A stretch of DNA of 7,582 bases from an uncultured Pseudoflavonifractor sp. (GCA_904419835.1 CAJFTA010000076.1:1-7582); one strand, 5' to 3'. Shown: positions 1 through 6,097, counted from the first letter of the stretch. Program-made: numbers and translations. The notes: a model not told the origin generated them from the sequence alone.

Positions 1-801
1 ATCGCCGACTCCACCTCCCGCTGGGCCGAGGCCCTGCGCGAGATGTCCGGCCGCCTGGAGGAGATGCCCGGCGAGGAGGGCTACCCCGCCTACCTGTCCA
101 GCCGTCTGGCCCAGTTCTACGAGCGGGCGGGCAGCGTGTCCTGCATCTGCTCCGACGGCGACCGCCGGGGCAGCCTGACCGCCGTGGGCGCCGTGTCGCC
201 CCCCGGCGGCGACCTGTCCGAGCCCGTCAGCCAGGCCACCATGCGCATCGTCAAGGTGTTCTGGGCCCTGGACGCCAGCCTGGCCTACAAGCGCCACTTC
301 CCCGCCATCAACTGGCTCAACTCCTACTCTCTGTATCTGGACTCCCTGAAGCCCTGGTTTGACGAGCACCTGGGCAAGACCTTCCTCATGGACCGGGATA
401 AGGCCATGAGCCTGCTCCAGGAGGAGGCCAGCCTGAACGAGATCGTCCAGCTGGTGGGCAAGGACTCCCTGTCCCCCGCCGACCAGCTCACCCTGGAGAC
501 GGCCAAGATGGTCCGGGAGGACTTCCTCCAGCAGAACGCCTTTGTGGACGTGGACAGCTTCTCCGAGTACGACCGCCAGGAGAAGCTGCTGGCCATGATC
601 CTCCGCTACGACAGCCTCTGCCGGGCCGCCATCGGCCGGGGGGCGGACGTGCAGGCCCTCTTCGACATCCCGTCCCGGGAGCGCATCGGCCGGGCCAAGA
701 GCGTGGAGAGCGGCGTGTATCAGGCTGTTTACGCCGAAATCGACGCCCAGATGGAGCGGGAGATCGAGGCCGTGGCCGAGAGAGGGGAGGCGGAGGCATG
801 A
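1..801 (+). CDS. atpA: A/V-type ATP synthase catalytic subunit A (C-terminal part, 5' end outside window)
   Basis: The reading frame is open from base 1 and ends at TGA 799-801, giving 266 residues. The family is usually about 590 residues, so over half, including the P-loop, lies upstream of the window. The visible part begins in the nucleotide-binding domain with the motif IADSTSRWAEALRE, followed by GRLEEMPGEEGYPAYL and LAQFYERAG, all hallmarks of V/A-type catalytic subunits. The helical C-terminal domain follows, with NSYSLYLDSLKPWF and a charged, Glu-rich tail. Subunit A hydrolyses or makes ATP in the A3B3 head of the rotary ATPase. The stop overlaps the atpB start (ATGA), so the two are probably translationally coupled and made in matched amounts. 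Whether the enzyme moves H+ or Na+ cannot be told, because the membrane rotor subunit is not in the window. Confidence 0.97.
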   Translation: MADSTSRWAEALREMSGRLEEMPGEEGYPAYLSSRLAQFYERAGSVSCICSDGDRRGSLTAVGAVSPPGGDLSEPVSQATMRIVKVFWALDASLAYKRHFPAINWLNSYSLYLDSLKPWFDEHLGKTFLMDRDKAMSLLQEEASLNEIVQLVGKDSLSPADQLTLETAKMVREDFLQQNAFVDVDSFSEYDRQEKLLAMILRYDSLCRAAIGRGADVQALFDIPSRERIGRAKSVESGVYQAVYAEIDAQMEREIEAVAERGEAEA

Positions 802-2234
802 TCCGCGAATATAAGACCATACAGGAGATCAACGGCCCTCTGATGGTGGTGCGCAAGGTGGAAGGCGTCACCTACGACGAGCTGGGCGAGATCCAGCTGC
901 CCAACGGGGACGTCCGCCGCTGCAAGGTGCTGGAGGTCAACGGCGACAACGCCGTGGTCCAGCTCTTTGAGTCCAGCGCCGGCATCAACCTGAAGGACTC
1001 CCGTATCCGTTTCCTGGGCCACCCCCTGGAGCTGGCGGTGTCCGGCGACATGCTGGGCCGGGTGTTCAACGGCATGGGCCGCCCCATTGACGGCGGGCCC
1101 GAGATCCTGCCCGAGGAGCGCCGGGACATCAACGGCCTGGCCATGAACCCCGCCGCCCGGGACTACCCCAACGAGTTCATCCAGACCGGCATCTCCACCA
1201 TTGACGGCCTGAACACCCTGGTCCGGGGCCAGAAGCTGCCCATCTTCTCCGGCTCCGGCCTGCCCCACGCGGCCCTGGCCGCCCAGATCGCCCGTCAGGC
1301 CAAGGTGCTGGACGCACCGGCATCTTCCCATGGTGAAGATGCCGCCATCCGCCCCGCTGAAGGCGGGTCGGGGGCGTCCAACTTCGCCGTGGTCTTCGCC
1401 GCCATCGGCATCACCTTTGAGGAGTCCAACTTCTTCGTGGAGGAGTTCCGCCGCACCGGCGCCATCGACCGCACCGTGCTGTTCACCAACCTGGCCAACG
1501 ACCCCGCCGTGGAGCGCATCTCCACCCCCCGCATGGCCCTCACCGCCGCCGAGTACCTGGCCTTTGAGAAGGGCATGCACGTGCTGGTCATTCTCACCGA
1601 CATCACCAACTACGCCGAGGCCCTCCGGGAGGTGTCCGCGGCCAAGAAGGAGGTCCCGGGCCGCCGCGGCTACCCCGGCTACCTGTACACCGACCTGGCC
1701 ACCATGTACGAGCGGGCCGGCCGCCGCCTGGGCTGTCCCGGCTCCATCACCATGATCCCCATCCTCACCATGCCCGAGGACGACAAGACCCACCCCATCC
1801 CCGACCTGACCGGCTATATTACCGAGGGCCAGATCATTCTCTCCCGGGAGCTCTACCGCAAGGGCGTCATCCCCCCTGTGGACGTGCTGCCCTCCCTGAG
1901 CCGCCTGAAGGACAAGGGCATCGGCGCCGGCAAGACCCGTGAGGACCACTCCGGCACCATGAACCAGCTCTTCGCCGCCTACTCCACCGGCAAGGAGATG
2001 AAGGAGCTCATGTCCATCCTGGGCGAGAGCGCCCTCTCGCCCACCGACCTGCTCTACGCCAAGTTTGCCGACGAGTTTGAGAAGCGGTACGTCTCCCAGG
2101 GCAACGAGGAGAACCGCTCCATCGAGGAGACATTGAACCTGGGCTGGGAGCTGCTGAGCATCCTGCCCAGGAGCGAGCTCAAGCGCATCAAGCCGGAGCT
2201 CATCGACAAGTACCTCCCCCAAAAGGCGGAGTGA
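798..2234 (+). CDS. atpB: A/V-type ATP synthase regulatory subunit B, with an in-frame insert of about 19 residues
   Basis: The product is 478 residues; the family is near 458-460. It begins MIREYKTIQEINGPLMVV, the usual N-terminal barrel start, with a purine-rich GGGGAGG just upstream inside atpA. Subunit B is the non-catalytic partner of A in the A3B3 head and supplies the arginine finger, here probably R369 in PSLSRLKDKG. Family motifs are intact: FLGHPLEL, GRVFNGMGRP, ARDYPNEFIQTGISTIDGLNTLVRGQKLPIFSGSG split over residues about 113-155, REVPGRRGYPGYLYTDLA, MPEDDKTHPIPDLTGYI and LGWELLSILPRSELKRIK. The oddity is residues 172-194, between QIARQAKVL and NFAVVFAA. From memory, the Enterococcus hirae homologue has only about four residues there, and its arginine finger is residue 350, so R369 fits an insert of about 19. 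The insert is in frame and both flanks are conserved, so the protein is probably functional. Confidence 0.97.
   Translation: MIREYKTIQEINGPLMVVRKVEGVTYDELGEIQLPNGDVRRCKVLEVNGDNAVVQLFESSAGINLKDSRIRFLGHPLELAVSGDMLGRVFNGMGRPIDGGPEILPEERRDINGLAMNPAARDYPNEFIQTGISTIDGLNTLVRGQKLPIFSGSGLPHAALAAQIARQAKVLDAPASSHGEDAAIRPAEGGSGASNFAVVFAAIGITFEESNFFVEEFRRTGAIDRTVLFTNLANDPAVERISTPRMALTAAEYLAFEKGMHVLVILTDITNYAEALREVSAAKKEVPGRRGYPGYLYTDLATMYERAGRRLGCPGSITMIPILTMPEDDKTHPIPDLTGYITEGQIILSRELYRKGVIPPVDVLPSLSRLKDKGIGAGKTREDHSGTMNQLFAAYSTGKEMKELMSILGESALSPTDLLYAKFADEFEKRYVSQGNEENRSIEETLNLGWELLSILPRSELKRIKPELIDKYLPQKAE
1311..1378 (+). repeat. Three-branched palindromic element inserted in frame inside atpB
   Basis: This stretch codes for the extra residues of AtpB and is full of inverted repeats. 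The outer arms are GACGC at 1311-1315 and GCGTC at 1374-1378, continued by CC 1317-1318 with GG 1371-1372. The first inner hairpin has a perfect 9-bp stem, GGCATCTTC (1319-1327) with GAAGATGCC (1335-1343), and a 7-base loop. The second has a 5-bp stem, CCGCC (1349-1353) with GGCGG (1362-1366), and an 8-base loop. All three nest into one three-way junction covering exactly the non-conserved coding stretch. The layout recalls protein-coding palindromic elements such as the Rickettsia RPE family. Only one copy was noticed in the window, so its status as a dispersed repeat is inference. Confidence 0.7.
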
Positions 2235-2241
2235 CGCCCCT

Positions 2242-2268
2242 CCTCTCCGCCCCCGGCAGGCGGAGAGG
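2242..2268 (+). other. Perfect intercistronic hairpin between atpB and atpD
   Basis: CCTCTCCGCC (2242-2251) and GGCGGAGAGG (2259-2268) form a perfect 10-bp, GC-rich stem with a 7-base loop. No T-tract follows, so it is not a standard intrinsic terminator. It could protect or process the mRNA, or tune atpD relative to atpB. The 3' end of atpB also carries GGCGGAG (2225-2231), which could pair with the same CTCCGCC (2245-2251), giving a mutually exclusive alternative hairpin that covers the stop codon. Confidence 0.65.
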
Positions 2269-2306
2269 CAGACCGGCGAATCCGACTTTGAAAGGAGGCG
2301 AATCCC

Positions 2307-3020
2307 TTGCCGGCCATCAATGTAAACCCCACCCGGATGGAGCTCACCCGGCTGAAAACCAGGCTCAAGACCGCCCAGCGGGGCCATAAGCTGCTCAAAG
2401 ACAAGCGGGATGAGCTGATGAAGCAGTTCCTGGACGTGGTGCGGGAGAACCGCGCCCTGCGGAAAAAGGTGGAGGACGGGCTGATGCGGGCCCACGGGTC
2501 CTTTACCGTGGCCTCCGCCCTCATGTCCGCCGAGATGCTGGAGCAGTCCCTGCTCTACCCCAAGCAGAGCGTGGAGCTGGACATGACCTTCCGCAATATC
2601 ATGTCGGTCAACGTGCCGGAGTACCACTTCAAGACCAAGAGCAGCGACGCCGGGGAGATCTACCCCTACGGCTTCGCCGCCACCTCCGGCGAGCTGGACG
2701 ACGCGGTGGACGCCCTGGCGGGGGTGTTCCAGGATATGCTCCGCCTGGCCCAGATTGAAAAGACCTCCCAGCTTCTGGCCGAGGAGATTGAAAAGACCCG
2801 CCGCCGGGTCAACGCACTGGAGTATGTGAAGATCCCCCAGATGCAGGAGGCCATCAAGTATATCTCCATGAAGCTGGATGAAAACGAGCGGTCCAACACC
2901 ATCCGCCTGATGAAGGTGAAGGATATGCTCCTTCAGGAGGCCATCGAGGAGAAGCGGGAGGCCGACGCCCGCGCGGTGGAGGCCTTCGGCGGACGGCTGC
3001 CCGGCCAGGAGGAAATCTGA
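2307..3020 (+). CDS. atpD: A/V-type ATP synthase central-stalk subunit D
   Basis: The product is 237 residues and starts at TTG. The start is supported by a strong AAAGGAGG at 2291-2298, eight bases upstream, and by the N-terminus PAINVNPTRMELTRLK, which matches subunit D proteins from their first residues. Subunit D is the rotor shaft that turns inside the A3B3 head. The family signature TRLKTRLKTAQRGHKLLKDK runs over residues about 13-32. The N- and C-terminal thirds (about 8-60 and 150-220) are long charged helices expected to form the antiparallel coiled coil, with LAEEIEKTRRRVNALEYVKIP near residues 157-177. The gene follows atpB after 72 bases that contain the hairpin at 2242-2268, and it is the last gene of the operon, with a terminator 22 bases beyond its stop. 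No downstream partner subunit follows here. Confidence 0.96.
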   Translation: MPAINVNPTRMELTRLKTRLKTAQRGHKLLKDKRDELMKQFLDVVRENRALRKKVEDGLMRAHGSFTVASALMSAEMLEQSLLYPKQSVELDMTFRNIMSVNVPEYHFKTKSSDAGEIYPYGFAATSGELDDAVDALAGVFQDMLRLAQIEKTSQLLAEEIEKTRRRVNALEYVKIPQMQEAIKYISMKLDENERSNTIRLMKVKDMLLQEAIEEKREADARAVEAFGGRLPGQEEI

Positions 3021-3042
3021 GCCAATCAGAACAAGATACAGC

Positions 3043-3082
3043 AGCGCCCGACTCCACGTTTTTGGATGGAGTCGGGCGCTTT
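3043..3082 (+). terminator. Intrinsic terminator of the ATPase operon
   Basis: AGCGCCCGACTCCA (3043-3056) pairs perfectly over 14 bp with TGGAGTCGGGCGCT (3067-3080) around a 10-base loop, followed by TTGCTTG. The T-run is short but the stem is very stable. It lies between two convergent operons, and on the minus strand it may also stop transcripts coming from gerQ. Confidence 0.85.
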
Positions 3083-3153
3083 GCTTGTGGGCAGAAGCCC
3101 CCCGGAGCCGGGGATTATGGCGCCGTATGGCGTTCCACAGGGAGGGCTGGAGG
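3083..3153. other. Intergenic tail between convergent operons
   Basis: No gene is supported here. It contains a GC palindrome, CCCCGGAGCCGGGG, within about 3099-3112, and the repeat TATGGCG (3126-3132), whose complement CGCCATA recurs at 3171-3177 across the gerQ stop codon. These could help end gerQ transcripts on the minus strand, but there is no clear T-tract. Confidence 0.4.
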
Positions 3154-3678
3154 TCAGCGGGGCGTCATGACGCCATATCCCCCGCAGAAGCCGCCGGGGC
3201 ATGCGGCGCTGCCCATGGCGGTGCCGCTGTCCGTTATCGGTGTGGTGTCGGGCTGAGTGGACCAGCCTGTGCCGGGCATGGTTGCGGACGGCATCGGGGC
3301 TACGCTGGGGGTATACATGCTGCCCGGAGCGTAGCTGGTCATGGGTACCCGGTAGGGCCGCTGGCCGGGGAGATAGAAAGTGACGAACTTTACCGAGAAG
3401 ATGTCGCAGACCACAAAGGTCTGGCTGGTCTCCTCATACAGAGTGAGTACACTGCGGCCAACAGCGTAGAGCACCCCTTGTTTCCGCGTGAGGGCATTGG
3501 TGCCAATGAGAAATTCCACCACCACATATTCCCCAAGATTGTCCGCCAGGAACTGCTGAATGGAACCTTGCATAGCGGGGGTATTGAAATTTTCCTCCGG
3601 CGGGACAACAAGGGAGCCGGTGTTATCGGCGCCGTTCATGGCGCCGTTTCCGACGGCGCCGGGATAATACTGTGCCAT
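3154..3678 (-). CDS. gerQ: GerQ-like spore coat protein
   Basis: The start MAQYYPGAVGNG is chosen because GGAGG at 3688-3692 sits nine bases upstream; a longer open frame upstream only overlaps cwlJ. The product is 174 residues; Bacillus GerQ is about 180. Residues about 36-104 match the pattern of the GerQ domain, a helix then beta strands: SIQQFLADNLGEYVVVEF, then GVLYAVGRSVLTLYEE, then DIFSVKFVTFYLPG. The N-terminus is low in complexity. The last 70 residues are rich in Met, Pro, Ser and Thr and end in a Cys/Gly tail (CPGGFCGGYG), typical of coat proteins and probably disordered. No signal peptide is visible. In Bacillus, GerQ is a coat protein needed for CwlJ to localise and for germination. 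Here it follows the cwlJ-like gene after 19 bases, which strongly supports the call. The sequence match itself is distant. Confidence 0.75.
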   Translation of the reverse strand: MAQYYPGAVGNGAMNGADNTGSLVVPPEENFNTPAMQGSIQQFLADNLGEYVVVEFLIGTNALTRKQGVLYAVGRSVLTLYEETSQTFVVCDIFSVKFVTFYLPGQRPYRVPMTSYAPGSMYTPSVAPMPSATMPGTGWSTQPDTTPITDSGTAMGSAACPGGFCGGYGVMTPR

Positions 3679-3697
3679 AGGGGATAACCTCCAGATT

Positions 3698-4132
3698 TCA
3701 GGTGTCCGCATAGGCGTCAGTGGGGTTGTAGAAACAGTGGTCGCCGATGCGGATGACGAATTCTCCCACTTGGGAGGGGAAGAAGGGGCGGCACTCGGGG
3801 CTGTACGGGTTAAAAAACCACAGGGCAAAGCCCAGGTTGGTCAGACGGTTGCCCGCCATGGCCCACTCCGCCACGTCCCAGTGGACCTGCTCCAGGGACA
3901 TGTTGTAGATGTTCTGGGCGTTGTACTCGCCGCCCACGGTCTCCATGGCGCAGACGAACTGCCGGGGCTGAAAGACCACCTCACGGACCGTGTGGAGCCG
4001 CCCGTACTCGCCGTATGTAATGTTGACCCGGTTCATCACCACCGAGGCCACCGCCCGCATGCCGTTGAGTCCCTCGCCGCCGGCCTCGCACTTCACAATG
4101 CGGGCCAGCAGCTCCAGGTCTGAATATGCCAT
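3698..4132 (-). CDS. cwlJ: CwlJ-type spore cortex-lytic cell wall hydrolase
   Basis: The start MAYSDLELLARIV is set by AGGAGG at 4141-4146, eight bases upstream. The product is 144 residues; B. subtilis CwlJ is about 142. The SleB/CwlJ hydrolase domain fills the protein: LLARIVKCEAGGEGLNGM (residues 8-25) with the probable catalytic Glu16, then VASVVMNRV (28-36), VVFQPRQF (52-59), ALWFFNPYSPECRPFFP (103-119) and FVIRIGDHCFYNPTDA (125-140). The lack of a signal peptide or peptidoglycan-binding domain, and the C-terminal DHCFYNPT resembling CwlJ SHCFYQPT, favour CwlJ over SleB. CwlJ degrades the modified cortex peptidoglycan during germination and is placed in the coat in the mother cell. It sits between a small membrane-protein gene and gerQ, in the same direction with gaps of 25 and 19 bases. 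Confidence 0.87.
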   Translation of the reverse strand: MAYSDLELLARIVKCEAGGEGLNGMRAVASVVMNRVNITYGEYGRLHTVREVVFQPRQFVCAMETVGGEYNAQNIYNMSLEQVHWDVAEWAMAGNRLTNLGFALWFFNPYSPECRPFFPSQVGEFVIRIGDHCFYNPTDAYADT

Positions 4133-4157
4133 TGAATGTTCCTCCTGACAGGGCCGG

Positions 4158-4571
4158 TCAGCCCGCAAGGGTGTGGGAGGCGGAAGAAGAGGAAGAGGCG
4201 TCCAGATCGTCCAGCCGCACCACGGCGGCGGCCAGCACCAGGACAGAGGCCCACAGGTTGCGCCCGGCCGACCGGCGGGCAGCGCAGCCGGCCTCCGGGG
4301 TCAGGTCATGCCAGGCCTGAATGGCCAGGCACAGGAAAAAGCCCAGAGACCCCACTGCCAGTACGCTGGCCCATCTGCGCAGCGGCAGTACCGGCGGCGC
4401 GGACGCCGCCGCCTCCGTCCTGCCCGCCAGGGCCAGACGGAGCTGGCGCCGATGGGTGAGGGAGGCGCTCAGGGAGAGCAGCAGAGAGCATATCAGTACC
4501 AGCAGAAAGACCACCGCCCCGTCGGCGTCCCCCAGCTGCCGCTCCAGCGTATCTCTGCCCGTCTCCTCCAT
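4158..4571 (-). CDS. Hypothetical three-helix membrane protein, first gene of the cwlJ-gerQ cluster
   Basis: I do not recognise the family. The start MEETGRDTLERQL is chosen because AAGGAGG at 4579-4585 lies seven bases upstream; a longer start at 4628 would overlap the candidate promoter and has no better ribosome site. The product is 137 residues with three hydrophobic segments: about 18-38 (VVFLLVLICSLLLSLSASL), about 67-87 (WASVLAVGSLGFFLCLAIQAW) and about 105-119. Arg-rich stretches follow the first segment and precede the third (HRRQLRL, ARRSAGR), and the acidic, Ser-rich tail includes DDLDASSSSSAS. The gene ends 25 bases before cwlJ and shares its strand, so it is likely co-transcribed and made in the mother cell during sporulation. 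A role in spore assembly or cortex lysis is inferred from context only. Confidence 0.75.
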   Translation of the reverse strand: MEETGRDTLERQLGDADGAVVFLLVLICSLLLSLSASLTHRRQLRLALAGRTEAAASAPPVLPLRRWASVLAVGSLGFFLCLAIQAWHDLTPEAGCAARRSAGRNLWASVLVLAAAVVRLDDLDASSSSSASHTLAG

Positions 4572-4616
4572 CCGGCCGCCTCCTTCCTGTCCGGCAGGCT
4601 CCGCCCGCCTCCGCAG

Positions 4617-4644
4617 TATCCTATGCACAGGAGAGGGGGAATGT
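4617..4644 (-). promoter_or_regulatory. Candidate sigma-K promoter for the membrane protein-cwlJ-gerQ operon
   Basis: On the minus strand, CATAGGATA (4617-4625) fits the sigma-K -10 consensus CATAnnnTA at every fixed base. An AC (4643-4644, inside GTGACATT) stands 17 bases upstream, matching the usual AC -35 element and spacing. The predicted start point is near 4610, about 40 bases before the first start codon. The -35 overlaps the stop codon of the upstream regulator gene. The -10 also resembles sigma-E (CATACAnT), but no sigma-E -35 was seen. Sigma-K is the late mother-cell factor, which fits coat and cortex-lysis genes. Confidence 0.55.
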
Positions 4645-6029
4645 CACATGCCGCCGAAGGCCCGGGCCAGGTCTCCCACCGCCTCCGGGGCGGCGGCCGT
4701 ATCCAGCCCGGCGAAGCCCAGCACCAGGGAACCGGGCAGGGGGGAGGGGCCCCGGCAGTACTCCCCCAGAGTGCGTACCCGGTAGCCGGCCGCCGCCGCC
4801 CGGGCGGCCAAATCGGCCTCGTTCCGGCCGGGGAGGGTGAGGAGCAGGTGGAGTCCAGCTCCCGCGCCGGAGATCCGGCCCTCCGGGAAGGCGTCCCTCA
4901 GCGCGGCGGTGAGGGCGGCGCACCGGGCCCGGTACAGGCTGCCCGCCCGGCGCAGGTGCCGCCCGTACTGGCCGGAGGACAGGAAGCGGCACAGCACCCG
5001 CTGCTCAAACCGGGACACCGTGGACGCCCCGTGGGCAAACCGGGCTTTGTACACCTCCAGCAGCGTCTCGGGGAGAATGAGGTAGGCCGCCCGGATGGAG
5101 GGGGCCAGGGTGCGGCTGAAGGTGCCGGTGTACACCACCCGGCCGCCGGTGTCCATGCCCTGCATGGCCGGGATGGGCCGGGAGGCGTAGCGGAACTCGC
5201 TGTCGTAGTCGTCCTCAATGAGGTAGCGGCCGGGGGCGGCGTAGGCCCAGCGGAGCAGCTCGGTCCGCCGCCCGGCGGGCATGGCCGCCCCGGTGGGGAA
5301 CTGGTGGGAGGGGGTCACATAGGCTACCCCCGCGCCCGAGGCCGCCAGGGCTCCGGGCGCCATGCCCTGCCGGTCCACCGGCACGGGCACGGCGGAGCGT
5401 CCCAGGTTCTCCAGCGTGCGATAGGCGGCGTGATACCCCGGATTCTCCAGAGCCACGGGGGTGGCCGGGTCAAAGAGCTGGAAGAGCACGCTCAGGAGGT
5501 ACTCCATACCCGCGCCCACCACTACCTGCTCGCTGTGGCACTTCACGCCCCGGCAGGAGCGGAGAAAATCGCACAGGGCCTCCCTCAGGGGAAGATCCCC
5601 CTGGGGGTCCCCCCGCTGGAGCAGATCCGGGTCCTTCAGGGCCTCCCGGGTCAGGCTGGCCCACACCGAGGAGGGGAAGATGTGGGTGTCCACGGCGGCG
5701 GTGGAGAATACGTCGCTGAGCGCAGGGGCCGCCGGGGCGGGCGCGGGGGACGGAGTCTCCTGGGGGACAGGGGCATCCAGGGGCAGCAGGGAGCACACCC
5801 GGTACCCGCTCCGGGGCTGGGATTGCAGATACCCCTCGGCCACCAGCATGCCATAGGCCGTCTCCACCGTGGACAGGCTCACCCCCAGCTGGGCGCACAG
5901 CTGCCGCTTGGAAGGGGCACGCTCCCCGGCGGCCAGGCGGCCGGCGCGGATCTCCTCCACCATGCGGCGGTAGATCTGCTCATAGAGGGGAAGCGCCCCC
6001 GCTTCGGGCACAAAGAAGGATGTGGACAT
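4644..6029 (-). CDS. MocR/PdxR-type GntR-family regulator with aminotransferase-like domain, PLP lysine replaced by arginine
   Basis: The product is 461 residues, the usual MocR length. The start has GAGGAGG at 6038-6044, eight bases upstream. Residues 14-78 form a GntR winged helix (LYEQIYRRMVEEIRAGRL, APSKRQLCAQLGVSLSTV, GYLQSQPRSGYRV). Residues about 80-105 are a Pro/Ala linker. Residues about 110-460 are an aminotransferase fold type I domain with the MocR signatures ENPGYHAAYRTLE, YVTPSHQFPTGAAMP and LIEDDYDSEFRY, which keeps the Asp expected to contact the PLP ring nitrogen. At the PLP site the usual GTFSKTLAPSLR is GTFSRTLAPSIR; Arg306 is codon CGC, bases 5112-5114. MocR proteins normally bind PLP through that lysine and regulate vitamin B6, GABA or taurine genes. 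It is divergent from an ECF S-component gene, its most likely target, and it may also regulate itself. The effector is unknown. Confidence 0.93.
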   Translation of the reverse strand: MSTSFFVPEAGALPLYEQIYRRMVEEIRAGRLAAGERAPSKRQLCAQLGVSLSTVETAYGMLVAEGYLQSQPRSGYRVCSLLPLDAPVPQETPSPAPAPAAPALSDVFSTAAVDTHIFPSSVWASLTREALKDPDLLQRGDPQGDLPLREALCDFLRSCRGVKCHSEQVVVGAGMEYLLSVLFQLFDPATPVALENPGYHAAYRTLENLGRSAVPVPVDRQGMAPGALAASGAGVAYVTPSHQFPTGAAMPAGRRTELLRWAYAAPGRYLIEDDYDSEFRYASRPIPAMQGMDTGGRVVYTGTFSRTLAPSIRAAYLILPETLLEVYKARFAHGASTVSRFEQRVLCRFLSSGQYGRHLRRAGSLYRARCAALTAALRDAFPEGRISGAGAGLHLLLTLPGRNEADLAARAAAAGYRVRTLGEYCRGPSPLPGSLVLGFAGLDTAAAPEAVGDLARAFGGM

Positions 6030-6047
6030 CGTGCTCGCCTCCTCAAA

Positions 6048-6097
6048 AACTGACCTGATAAAAAATAATAAAACTGGATATTTTAAAGATGTCAGTT
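6048..6097. promoter_or_regulatory. Candidate operator: repeated AACTG half-sites between the regulator and the ECF gene
   Basis: AACTGAC (6048-6054) and its exact complement GTCAGTT (6091-6097) form an inverted repeat with 36 bases between. AACTG occurs again in direct orientation at 6072-6076 (AACTGGATA). The two outer sites stay similar beyond the core when read outward-in: AACTGACCTGATAAAAA and, on the minus strand, AACTGACATCTTTAAAA. Direct plus inverted half-sites in a divergent promoter region are the usual arrangement for MocR-family regulators. Binding is inferred. Confidence 0.5.
6065..6095 (-). promoter_or_regulatory. Possible promoter of the MocR-type regulator
   Basis: On the minus strand, CTGACA (6090-6095, five of six bases of TTGACA) is followed after 19 bases by TATTAT (6065-6070); TTTATT at 17-base spacing is an alternative. 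The -35 lies inside the AACTGAC inverted-repeat arm, so a protein bound there could repress the regulator's own gene. Spacing is longer than ideal. Confidence 0.35.

Noticed and set aside
1311..1378. Intein or self-splicing intron in atpB
   Set aside because: At under 70 bases it is far too short, and it lacks intein or intron motifs.
1330..1755. Out-of-frame plus-strand ORF and possible frameshift in atpB at the insert
   Set aside because: AtpB stays in one frame with conserved motifs on both sides of the insert, so there is no frameshift; the alternative frame is Ser/Pro/Arg noise.
729..2627. Long minus-strand open frame of 632 codons antisense to atpB
   Set aside because: It is the complement of conserved atpB and atpD coding sequence; GC-rich third positions remove stops from antisense frames. 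Its translation is low-complexity His/Gly/Val rich and resembles no family.
3085..3687. Plus-strand ORFs opposite gerQ
   Set aside because: They start just after the ATPase terminator without a ribosome site and are antisense to gerQ, which has a good ribosome site and family resemblance.
4173..6053. Long plus-strand open frame of 626 codons opposite the MocR-type gene
   Set aside because: Antisense shadow of a well-recognised regulator and the membrane-protein gene; Gly/Gln/Arg rich with no domain and no ribosome site.
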